This document shows, in pieces, positions 32,616-38,968 of a stretch of 38,968 nucleotides of DNA; position 1 is the first letter of the stretch, and each line of letters begins with the position of its first letter. Source of the stretch: Eubacteriales bacterium (GTDB lineage: Bacteria; Bacillota; Clostridia; Lachnospirales; Lachnospiraceae). Below the pieces are notes generated by a model that was not told where the DNA came from, made no database searches, and saw only the letters and a list, made by a program, of their open reading frames with translations. A program made the translations under genes and the position numbers. The stretch is taken from NCBI GenBank assembly GCA_030524715.1, contig JAUNGB010000051.1:1-38968 (forward strand), written 5' to 3'.

Positions 32616-34019
32616 TTAAGCATTGTAAATTTTAATATCAAAGGATTCGTGGATCACATTACGCGCATCTTCGATAGAAGCAAATTCTTCTGCTTTGAGC
32701 ATCTGCGCGGTGATGTTTCCGATAGCGGTCGCCTCGCCCGGGCCTGCATGGACTTCTTTACCGGTAGCCTTCGCTGTCAGTTCATTCAAATATCCTGCGT
32801 TGGAGCCGCCCCCCACAACATGGATACGGCTGTAAGTTCTTCCGGTCATTTCTTCCAATTCCTTCGCTGTGCGTGCATAGCATTCCGCAAGGCTGGTATA
32901 AATAACAGTGGCGATCTCTCCCAATGTTTCCGGAACCTTCTGCCCTGTTCTGCGGCAGTAATCCTTAACCTCTTCTGTCATATTGTCCGGGGAAAGGAAG
33001 CAGTCGTCGTTGGCGTCCACCCTGGACGGGAAATCCTTAGCTTCCTCAGCCATTTCACAGATTTTTCCAAAGCTGTATTTATCGTCAAACTCGTGGCGTA
33101 CAGACTGGATCATCCAAAGTCCCATAATATTCTTCAGGTAGCGGAAGCGTCCTGCATATCCGCCCTCGTTTGTCAGGTTCATTTCGCAGCTCTTCTCAGA
33201 GCAGTCTGCAGTCGGTCTCTCAAGACCCATCAAAGACCAGGTGCCGGAGCTGATATAAATGAAATCGTCGTCATTTGCCGGAACTGCCAGAACTGCGGAG
33301 CCGGTGTCATGGGTAGCCGGAGCTACAACCTCCAGATCAAAGCCGACTTCATTCTTTACTTCCTCGGTAAAATGTCCGATGCTGGTTCCCGGCATGATCA
33401 GCTTCTGAAAAATCCTCTTGGGATAGCCCAGCATTTCAATCAGTTCATAGTCCCAGTCCTTGGTATCCGGGCTTACAAGCTGACCTGTAGTCGCCTCTGT
33501 GTATTCACAGGTTTTCCGGCCTGTCAGCAGATAGTGGAAATAGTCCGGTACATGCAGAAGGGTTTCCGCCTGCTCCAGATATTCCGGATGCTTCTGTTTG
33601 ATAGCCATCAACTGGTATACAGTGTTAAAAATCGCTTTCTGGATACCTGTTCTCGCATACAGATCCTTCAGGGAAATGATCTTATAAACTTCCTCATCCA
33701 TACCGTCTGTACGGTGGTCACGGTAGCCTACGGTATTGCCGATCACCTTCTCGTCCTTGTCCAGAAGCACGAAGTCTACGCCCCAGGTGTCTACGCCCAT
33801 GCTTACCGGAATCTTGCCGATTTCCTTACATTTCTTTAATCCGTTAATGATTTCTTTGTAAAGGCGGTCAAATTCCCAGCAAAGCTCTCCGTCCTTTTTT
33901 ACCATTCCGTTCTCAAAACGGTAAACCTCTTCCAGGACCATTTTTCCGTTTTCCATATGTCCCAGAATGTGACGTCCGCTGGATGCGCCGATATCTACTG
34001 CCAAATAATACGTTGCCAT
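32616..34019 (-). CDS. rhaB: L-rhamnulokinase
   Basis: A 467-residue FGGY-family kinase phosphorylating L-rhamnulose at C1. The N-terminal phosphate loop AVDIGASSGRHILG (7-20), the substrate segment GVDTWGVDFVLLD, HDTGSAVLAVP and YISSGTWSLMG in the middle, and the C-terminal HVVGGGSNAGYLNELTA are all RhaB signatures. The ATG at 34019 has GAGGAGG 8 nt upstream; an upstream in-frame extension to 34277 covers the promoter and leader and is not coding. It is the first gene of rhaBA. Confidence 0.95.
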   Translation of the reverse strand: MATYYLAVDIGASSGRHILGHMENGKMVLEEVYRFENGMVKKDGELCWEFDRLYKEIINGLKKCKEIGKIPVSMGVDTWGVDFVLLDKDEKVIGNTVGYRDHRTDGMDEEVYKIISLKDLYARTGIQKAIFNTVYQLMAIKQKHPEYLEQAETLLHVPDYFHYLLTGRKTCEYTEATTGQLVSPDTKDWDYELIEMLGYPKRIFQKLIMPGTSIGHFTEEVKNEVGFDLEVVAPATHDTGSAVLAVPANDDDFIYISSGTWSLMGLERPTADCSEKSCEMNLTNEGGYAGRFRYLKNIMGLWMIQSVRHEFDDKYSFGKICEMAEEAKDFPSRVDANDDCFLSPDNMTEEVKDYCRRTGQKVPETLGEIATVIYTSLAECYARTAKELEEMTGRTYSRIHVVGGGSNAGYLNELTAKATGKEVHAGPGEATAIGNITAQMLKAEEFASIEDARNVIHESFDIKIYNA

Positions 34020-34050
34020 GATAAAAACCTCCTCAATATGTAAGTTGTGC

Positions 34051-34083
34051 GTTACTGTTTGCATCACAGGTACGAACAGCAAC
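34051..34083. repeat. GTTACTGTT-type hairpin repeat, copy 2
   Basis: A 33-nt imperfect palindrome (GTTACTGTTTGCA...TACGAACAGCAAC) with the same length and end sequences as the copy at 15404-15436. It lies in the rhaBA leader, about 30 nt before the rhaB start. Confidence 0.7.
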
Positions 34084-34151
34084 AGTTGTGCCGCAGCTTT
34101 TCCCCCATGGAATAGCTGAATTTTGCTTTCACCTTCATATTTGATAATATC

Positions 34152-34180
34152 ATAATACACTATGGGGAAGCAAGAGTGAA
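34152..34180 (-). promoter_or_regulatory. Promoter of rhaBA
   Basis: Minus-strand -35 TTCACT (34175-34180), 17-bp spacer, -10 TATTAT (34152-34157). The leader is about 125 nt and includes the hairpin repeat. A TTGACA at 34191-34196 lacks a matching -10. Confidence 0.5.
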
Positions 34181-34228
34181 GAACCTCGTTTGTCAAAAAA
34201 AGTGTCTTTATTTGCAAAGGCAAGCAAA

Positions 34229-34246
34229 GGGACCGCCCCCGGTCCC
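34229..34246 (-). terminator. GC-rich hairpin between nrdD and rhaB
   Basis: GGGACCG-CCCC-CGGTCCC, a 7-bp stem followed by TTT on the minus strand; a weak second terminator before the rhaBA promoter. Confidence 0.4.
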
Positions 34247-34335
34247 TCTGCACACCCTTCGGGAAGGTAAAAGCCACCTGCGTTTTTCAGATAAGAAATC
34301 AACGGCAGGATGCCTTCCCCCTATTTAATGAAACT

Positions 34336-34356
34336 CCCCGCAGCAAAGCTGCGGGG
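34336..34356 (-). terminator. Probable nrdD terminator
   Basis: CCCCGCAGC-AAA-GCTGCGGGG, a perfect 9-bp stem about 70 nt past the nrdD stop, followed by only a short T-containing tail (AGTTTCATT). Confidence 0.6.
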
Positions 34357-34401
34357 AATTGAACCCTGAGAGATTAAACTGAATAATTCCTTTCAAGCGA
34401 T

Positions 34402-34431
34402 GGATTTTCACTACATGGATTTTCACTACAT
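34402..34431. repeat. 15-bp tandem duplication over the nrdD stop
   Basis: GGATTTTCACTACAT occurs twice in a row; the second copy contains the nrdD stop codon and the first repeats it downstream, so the protein is unaffected. Confidence 0.8.
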
Positions 34432-36561
34432 GGATTTCCGCTCCGCGATCTCCGCCATTTTCGCTTCGTTCAGACGGGTGTCTCCATGAACACGGCTGTA
34501 GGAAAGATAGCCGTTCATGCGGTCGATCTTGGTCAGGTTTTTAGAACCGCATACAGGGCAGACATCCATTTCCAGTTCCTCATGTCCGCAGTCATCGCAA
34601 TAGGCAAGGGAAAGATTAACTCCCTCATAATACCCCAGCTTCATAGCGCGGCGGATCAGAGTACGGATGGCGTCCTTATTGTAATCGATAGGATAGCGTA
34701 CGTATTGGATCTTTCCGCCGTTGCACAGTTCCCAGAACCGTCCCTCCAGATCCTGCTTTTCTATTGGCGTGACATCCTCCGTAACATGGCAATGGAAACT
34801 GTTGCTTACATACGGCCTGTCAGAAACACCCTCCACAATACCGTACATCTTGCGGAACTGCTCTACCTGCAGGCCGCAGAGGCTTTCTGCCGGGGTGCCG
34901 TAAATAGCGTACAGGTACCCGTCCTCCTGCTTATATTTATTTACCTTATCGTTAATATATTTCAGGACGTCCAGTGCAAACTGTCCGTCCTCAGCAATGG
35001 ATTTGCCGTTATAAAGCTCCTGCAGCTCGTTCAGGGCAGTAATACCGAAGGAAGCGGTCATAGGCTTTAAAATCTTGCCGATTTTTTCGTGGGGCTGAAG
35101 GTGTCCGCCGTAAAAACCGCCCTCGCAATATGCCAGAGGATTCGTGGAAGCGCGCATCTGTCCCAGATATTCATAAGTACGGATGTGAAGGCTGCGGATC
35201 ATTTCCAGATAAAAATCCAGCACCTCATAAAAGTCCCTGCTCTCGGCGCGGGATTTTGCCAGGATCATCGGAAGATGAAGACTGACTGCGCCCACATTGA
35301 ACCTTCCTACAAATACCGGAGAATCGTTCTCGTCTGCCGGAGTCATACCGCCCCGCTCATACCACGGGCTCAGAAACGCACGGCAGCCCATGGGGCTGAT
35401 CACCTTGCCGTATTTCTTATACATGCTGGAAATATAGCCTTCCCCTGACATAGACAGCCAGTCGGGGTACATGGTCTTGGAGGAACAGTCCACGCCTGCC
35501 TCAAAAACGTCCTCACAGCATTTACCCTTACCGTGAATATTTTCGTCATACAAAAAGACGATTTTCGGGAAAAGCACCGGCTTTTTGTGTCCTGCCTTCC
35601 CTTGTCCGCCCTTATGGACCTCCAGAAGGGAAATGTTGCACATTTTTTCAAATTGTTCTGTTCCAAGGCCAAGCGTAACCGTTACAAACGGATAATCGCC
35701 CCGGGATGAACCTACGGTATTCAGCTTATACTCGATTCCCTGCCAGCCCTGGTCATAGTCTCTGCGCACCTTATCCAGCGCATATTCGATGGCTTTTTCT
35801 TCTCTTCCGCTCCAGCTTACATCGGAATATTTCAAAAACTCCTGGACATATTTATCATAGCTCTTCCTGGCATACGGAGCCAGGATCTTATCGACCTCGG
35901 GCACTGTAAACCCGCCGTACTGCTGCGCCGCCGTACTCAGGATAATATCTCCCATAACATCAAAGGCAGTATCCAGAGTCTTCGGCTCGTTATACCACAC
36001 GTTTCCCATTTCAAAGCCGCCGCTCAGCACAGACGCCACGTCAAACAGGCAGCAGTTCATGGTATCCAGGCGGGCAGACTGGTCGTGAATATAAATATAT
36101 CCGTCCTTACATGCCTGCAGCTCGTTGCGGTTCATAAAAAATTTACGGTAAAGCTCCTTATTCAGTTCATTAAAGATCAGACTTCTCTTTGTGGCCACAA
36201 GAGCGCTGTCTGTGTTGGCGTTGCTCTTGTCTCCAATATAACGGATCGCCTGGCTTTTGGTATATACATCATCCATCATGTGGATAAAGTCCAGCTTATA
36301 ATTCCGGTAATCCCGGTAACTCTTGGCAACGGCCGGATTTACCCGCTCCAGGGCGCCCTCCACAATATTGTGCATTTCCTGAATCTGGATCTCTTCTTTT
36401 CCAAGAGACTCCGCATGTTCTTCCGCAAAGCGGCAGATAAATTCCTTTTCTTCCGGTGAAAACGTATATAAAATACGCGCGGCCGACTTATTTACTGCAG
36501 CCACGATCTTCTGCGAGTTGAATTCTTCCCTGGTCCCGTCTTTCTTGATCACATAAATCAT
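34426..36561 (-). CDS. nrdD: Anaerobic (class III) ribonucleoside-triphosphate reductase
   Basis: A 711-residue oxygen-sensitive glycyl-radical enzyme making dNTPs from NTPs. An N-terminal ATP-cone (about 1-95, MIYVIKKDGTREEFNSQKIV) is followed by the large catalytic barrel (HDQSARLDTMNCCLFDV, YGGFTVPEVD). The C-terminus has a zinc ribbon (C655, C658, C668, C671) and the radical-loop glycine G684 in RMNGYLS. The ATG at 36561 has GGAGG 8 nt upstream; a TTG 15 nt earlier lies in the ribosome site. The activating enzyme nrdG, usually adjacent, is not found here. Two NrdR-like boxes lie upstream. Confidence 0.96.
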   Translation of the reverse strand: MIYVIKKDGTREEFNSQKIVAAVNKSAARILYTFSPEEKEFICRFAEEHAESLGKEEIQIQEMHNIVEGALERVNPAVAKSYRDYRNYKLDFIHMMDDVYTKSQAIRYIGDKSNANTDSALVATKRSLIFNELNKELYRKFFMNRNELQACKDGYIYIHDQSARLDTMNCCLFDVASVLSGGFEMGNVWYNEPKTLDTAFDVMGDIILSTAAQQYGGFTVPEVDKILAPYARKSYDKYVQEFLKYSDVSWSGREEKAIEYALDKVRRDYDQGWQGIEYKLNTVGSSRGDYPFVTVTLGLGTEQFEKMCNISLLEVHKGGQGKAGHKKPVLFPKIVFLYDENIHGKGKCCEDVFEAGVDCSSKTMYPDWLSMSGEGYISSMYKKYGKVISPMGCRAFLSPWYERGGMTPADENDSPVFVGRFNVGAVSLHLPMILAKSRAESRDFYEVLDFYLEMIRSLHIRTYEYLGQMRASTNPLAYCEGGFYGGHLQPHEKIGKILKPMTASFGITALNELQELYNGKSIAEDGQFALDVLKYINDKVNKYKQEDGYLYAIYGTPAESLCGLQVEQFRKMYGIVEGVSDRPYVSNSFHCHVTEDVTPIEKQDLEGRFWELCNGGKIQYVRYPIDYNKDAIRTLIRRAMKLGYYEGVNLSLAYCDDCGHEELEMDVCPVCGSKNLTKIDRMNGYLSYSRVHGDTRLNEAKMAEIAERKSM

Positions 36562-36575
36562 ACTATTTTCCTCCA

Positions 36576-36591
36576 ATACTATATCTTGTGA
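36576..36591. promoter_or_regulatory. NrdR box, proximal
   Basis: ATACTATATCTTGTGA closely matches the NrdR consensus (ACACWATATMTWGTGT). It lies just upstream of the nrdD ribosome site. Confidence 0.65.
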
Positions 36592-36616
36592 AATTTATCA
36601 TTTTTTCTCCAATTTC

Positions 36617-36632
36617 ATCCCACATATGGTGT
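36617..36632. promoter_or_regulatory. NrdR box, distal (weaker)
   Basis: ATCCCACATATGGTGT, read on the other strand ACACCATATGTGGGAT, is a partial NrdR match 41 bp from the proximal box, about four helical turns. Confidence 0.45.
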
Positions 36633-36681
36633 AGTATATCCGAGTATACCACATACCGGAAGAAAAGGGAATAGGTAAATA

Positions 36682-37296
36682 TCACGAAATAGCAGGAACC
36701 GTTTCTCCTATTGTCATCTCATCCCCGACTTCAAACAGGGTATATCTATACAGCGCATCTTCCGGTATCTGCGTTTCGTCCCCGTAAATATCGCCAATTT
36801 CAACGGTATCATCCCAGGTGATATCGTTAATTTTATTTTCGCTGTACTCCGCAAAGCCCAGGATCAAGATAATCAGGACTATCACTGCAAAAATCAGGAT
36901 AGCTGCAAAGACAGCCGCCTTTGAACCGGATTTTTCTGTATAATTCCTTACGTTTCCCTTCGCTACTGCTGTATAATCCCTTACATTTCTCTTCTCCCCT
37001 GTTGTATAAGTCCTTACATTTCTTTTCTCTCCTGTTGTATAATTCTTTTTCTGTATTTTCTCCTGCCTGCTGACGGACTGATTACGGGCGGCCGCCTTTT
37101 TCTCCGGAGTTTGCCCCTTCTGAGGAACCTCCATCCGCCGCATGATCTCTCTTGCTTTGGGCGTTGCGTGGCGGTAATGGTCACTGCGGTTTTCGTTCAG
37201 ATGATAGAGGATTTCATCATTACGGTACGGCATCCCACACAGCCTGCACCTTCCGTTCGCAACAGGACCGTCGCATACCTGACATCTTTTACCCAT
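36682..37296 (-). CDS. Zinc-ribbon single-pass membrane protein, unknown function
   Basis: A 204-residue protein. The N-terminus has a CxxC...CxxC zinc ribbon (C5, C8, C17, C20: CQVCDGPVANGRCRLCG). A charged linker holds about three copies of an 11-residue repeat (YTTGEKRNVRT, YTTGEKRNVRD, YTAVAKGNVRN). A membrane segment lies at about 128-148 (AVFAAILIFAVIVLIILILGF), followed by a short acidic extracytoplasmic tail. The ATG at 37296 follows AAGGGGG by about 8 nt; earlier in-frame codons lack a ribosome site. It stands alone between nrdD and asnA. No function can be assigned. Confidence 0.8.
   Translation of the reverse strand: MGKRCQVCDGPVANGRCRLCGMPYRNDEILYHLNENRSDHYRHATPKAREIMRRMEVPQKGQTPEKKAAARNQSVSRQEKIQKKNYTTGEKRNVRTYTTGEKRNVRDYTAVAKGNVRNYTEKSGSKAAVFAAILIFAVIVLIILILGFAEYSENKINDITWDDTVEIGDIYGDETQIPEDALYRYTLFEVGDEMTIGETVPAIS
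36937..37043. repeat. 33-bp tandem repeat inside the zinc-ribbon gene
   Basis: Three 33-bp units start at 36937, 36970 and 37003, each opening with TGTATAA, followed by a partial fourth. Each unit encodes 11 residues, so copy changes keep frame. Confidence 0.85.
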
Positions 37297-37527
37297 AACT
37301 CTTCCCCCTTCCTTCATATACTGTAAAATCCCTGTTCTAACCATTCTTACCATAAACGGGCGTGAACATTTCCTGTCCCCTCTGCCCGGCGCTGTAATCT
37401 TAAAGTAATAAGCGCAATGATGTATTAGTATCATTTTTTGTTAGTGACTTAGAAAGAACGGTCTTTTTTATTGTATCATAGAAAGGCAAGATTGAACATA
37501 CGTTTTGTTCATTTTTTATAATTGTGT

Positions 37528-37561
37528 TGACACCGACGTGAAACAGGATGATGAGGTGTCA
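37528..37561. promoter_or_regulatory. Inverted repeat TGACACC-N20-GGTGTCA
   Basis: Perfect 7-bp arms separated by 20 bp, in the gap between the divergent zinc-ribbon gene and asnA. The left arm overlaps a TTGACA hexamer. The regulator is unknown. The rest of this 429-nt gap shows only the asnA promoter and hairpin. Confidence 0.4.
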
Positions 37562-37630
37562 CTGGAATACATCATAATCCGGCATATGTGAGTTAACGAA
37601 AATCTTTCAATATATAAATTGCAAGTTTCC

Positions 37631-37639
37631 TGCTATAAT
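37631..37639 (+). promoter_or_regulatory. Extended -10 promoter of asnA
   Basis: TGCTATAAT is a perfect extended -10 (TGn plus TATAAT), with no good -35 at the normal distance. The transcript leader is about 80 nt. Confidence 0.65.
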
Positions 37640-37661
37640 GTTAAAATATTGGTGATTTTCA

Positions 37662-37686
37662 GTTACTGTGAGCAGTAACGGCTTTT
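37662..37686 (+). terminator. Terminator-like hairpin in the asnA leader
   Basis: GTTACTG-TGAG-CAGTAAC (7-bp perfect stem, tetraloop) followed by GGC and TTTT, between the asnA promoter and start codon. It resembles an attenuator and also carries the GTTACTG end motif of the dispersed repeats. No T-box or other riboswitch signature is seen. Confidence 0.5.
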
Positions 37687-37725
37687 ATTATAATTCAGCT
37701 TACTCATATTTAAGGAGGATTTACC

Positions 37726-38733
37726 ATGGAACCTATTAAAATTCCTGCGGGCTATCAGGCGGATCTGAATCTTCATGATACCCAGGTAGCGATCAAAACG
37801 GTGAAGGACTTTTTCCAGCAGACCCTGTCCCAGAAATTAAATCTGCTGCGTGTGTCTGCTCCGGTATTTGTCGCGCCAAGCACAGGTCTGAACGACAACT
37901 TAAACGGTGTGGAACGACCGGTAAGCTTTGACATCAAAGGCCAGGAAGAGAATGCCGAGATCGTCCACTCCCTTGCCAAATGGAAGCGCTACGCACTGAA
38001 AAAATACGGATTTTCCCACGGAGAAGGTCTGTATACGGATATGATCGCTATCCGCAGAGACGAGGATGTGGATAATATCCATTCCGTATATGTAGACCAG
38101 TGGGACTGGGAAAAGATCATTTCCAAAGAAGAGCGCAATATGGACACTCTGATCCATACTGTCCGTTCTATTTACAGCGTCCTTCGAAAGACCGAAAAAT
38201 ATATGGCAGTACAGTATGATTACATAGAAGAAATTCTTCCAAGGGAAATCGCGTTTGTAACTACCCAGGAGCTGGTGGATATGTATCCGGAGTGCACTCC
38301 CAAGGAAAGAGAATATAAGATCGTAAAAGAAAAAGGCGCTGTCTTCCTTATGCAGGTAGGCAAGACCTTAAGCAATGGCGAGCGCCACGACGGACGCGCT
38401 CCGGACTACGATGACTGGGAATTAAACGGAGATATCCTGGTGTATTATCCGGTTCTGGATATCGCCCTGGAGCTTTCATCCATGGGTATCCGTGTAGACG
38501 AGGAAGCGCTGGATAAGCAGCTTACGATCGCCGGCTGCGATGACAGACGTGAGCTTGATTTCCAGAAGGCCATCTTCAACAAAGAGCTTCCGTATACCAT
38601 CGGCGGCGGTATCGGACAGTCCCGTATCTGTATGTTCTTCCTTCGTAAAGCTCACATTGGCGAGGTACACGTTTCCCTGTGGCCGAAGGAGGTTGTGGAT
38701 GAGGCTGCCGCACAGGGCGTACAGCTTCTGTAA
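37726..38733 (+). CDS. asnA: Aspartate-ammonia ligase (asparagine synthetase A)
   Basis: A 335-residue cytoplasmic enzyme making asparagine from aspartate, ammonia and ATP, with a class II aminoacyl-tRNA synthetase fold. Signatures are clear: NDNLNGVERPVSFD, AKWKRYALKKYGF, YVDQWDWEK, and the C-terminal GGGIGQSRICMFFLRKAHIGEV. Length matches E. coli AsnA (330). AAGGAGG lies 7 nt before the ATG. It is monocistronic with its own promoter and strong terminator. Confidence 0.97.
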   Translation: MEPIKIPAGYQADLNLHDTQVAIKTVKDFFQQTLSQKLNLLRVSAPVFVAPSTGLNDNLNGVERPVSFDIKGQEENAEIVHSLAKWKRYALKKYGFSHGEGLYTDMIAIRRDEDVDNIHSVYVDQWDWEKIISKEERNMDTLIHTVRSIYSVLRKTEKYMAVQYDYIEEILPREIAFVTTQELVDMYPECTPKEREYKIVKEKGAVFLMQVGKTLSNGERHDGRAPDYDDWELNGDILVYYPVLDIALELSSMGIRVDEEALDKQLTIAGCDDRRELDFQKAIFNKELPYTIGGGIGQSRICMFFLRKAHIGEVHVSLWPKEVVDEAAAQGVQLL

Positions 38734-38758
38734 GCGTAAACAACCTTTCCGCAGGCTT

Positions 38759-38802
38759 AAATGGCTCAGGACTTTCTTACGGGTCCTGAGCCATTTATTT
38801 TT
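38759..38802 (+). terminator. asnA terminator
   Basis: AAATGGCTCAGGAC and GTCCTGAGCCATTT form a perfect 14-bp stem with a 10-nt loop, followed by ATTTTT. Confidence 0.92.
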
Positions 38803-38813
38803 AGACGTTAATG

Positions 38814-38877
38814 GTCATTCAGCACTATTAACCACAAACCCGGGCAGCCAGTGCAAGGCCTGGGAGTGAACAGCAAC
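38814..38877 (+). repeat. Dispersed intergenic repeat, copy C
   Basis: A 64-nt element from GTCATTCAGCAC to GAACAGCAAC, right after the asnA terminator. It shares the 17-nt core CCCGGGCAGCCAGTGCA with copies A and B. The remaining sequence to the window end shows no gene. Confidence 0.85.
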
Positions 38878-38968
38878 GACAGTATGTTGTTTCTGAAAAT
38901 TTAATAATTGATATTATTGTAAGCGGTAAATAATCGGCGTCTTATAATTAGCCCCTTATTCTGGTAGT

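Noticed and set aside
32598-33839. Long plus-strand frame of 413 codons opposite rhaB
   Set aside because: Shadow of the strongly conserved rhaB gene; the sequence has no recognisable domain.
34020-34277. N-terminal extension of rhaB
   Set aside because: It includes the rhaBA promoter, the hairpin repeat and the strong ribosome site; RhaB homology starts at the ATG at 34019.
37434-37725. T-box or other riboswitch in the asnA leader
   Set aside because: No T-box sequence or specifier structure; the leader after the promoter is only about 80 nt with one small hairpin.
1-38968. CRISPR array, prophage, insertion sequence or conjugative element
   Set aside because: No regular repeat-spacer array, transposase, integrase or phage gene was seen on either strand.

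Overview
The window looks like a chromosome segment from a low-to-mid GC gut Firmicute, most likely a Lachnospiraceae (Blautia/Dorea/Ruminococcus-like) anaerobe. This rests on strong GGAGG ribosome sites throughout, an anaerobic class III ribonucleotide reductase, several CUT1 sugar ABC transporters without their own ATPase, a YesM/YesN-type two-component system, GH3/GH43 glycosidases, DUF4474, DUF4340 and DUF3783 proteins, and a left edge that reads as the promoter and leader of a 16S rRNA operon. The family assignments come from reading motifs; no database search was possible.

Left part (1-12.5 kb), nearly all on the minus strand. At 1-400 three tandem promoters point out of the window toward an rRNA operon. 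Upstream of them lie a zinc alcohol/polyol dehydrogenase, a LacI regulator, and an operon transcribed as aldo/keto reductase, secreted solute-binding protein, two CUT1 permeases, two creatinase-fold (M24) proteins lacking key metal ligands, and a GPH-type MFS symporter. A separately terminated UroD-family protein with a methyltransferase-like zinc motif is divergent from an AraC regulator. Together these look like an uptake and catabolic locus for an unidentified small carbohydrate-like or methylated compound.

Middle part (12.5-21 kb). An AraC gene is followed by a DUF3783-pyrC (dihydroorotase) pair with a strong promoter and a hairpin at the mRNA 5' end. Then come an ECF sigma/membrane anti-sigma pair with its own ECF-like promoter, a DUF4474-metallophosphoesterase pair, and a plus-strand cytoplasmic GH43 enzyme preceded by four 16-bp direct repeats.

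Right part (21-39 kb). A minus-strand glycan operon runs solute-binding protein, two permeases, sensor kinase, response regulator, GH3 beta-glycosidase, DUF4340 protein. Upstream of it are rhaB-rhaA (L-rhamnose kinase and isomerase), nrdD with NrdR-like boxes, a zinc-ribbon membrane protein with a 33-bp tandem repeat, and a plus-strand asnA. In this model oligosaccharides enter through the ABC transporter, GH3 and GH43 cut them in the cytoplasm, and the two-component system senses substrate; the rhamnose genes feed a neighbouring sugar pathway.

The most unusual items are the pair of apparently metal-less M24 proteins inside a sugar-transport operon, a dispersed intergenic repeat family (three copies of about 64-69 nt plus related short hairpins), the 16-bp iteron array before GH43, and a G9 homopolymer at the kinase/regulator junction.
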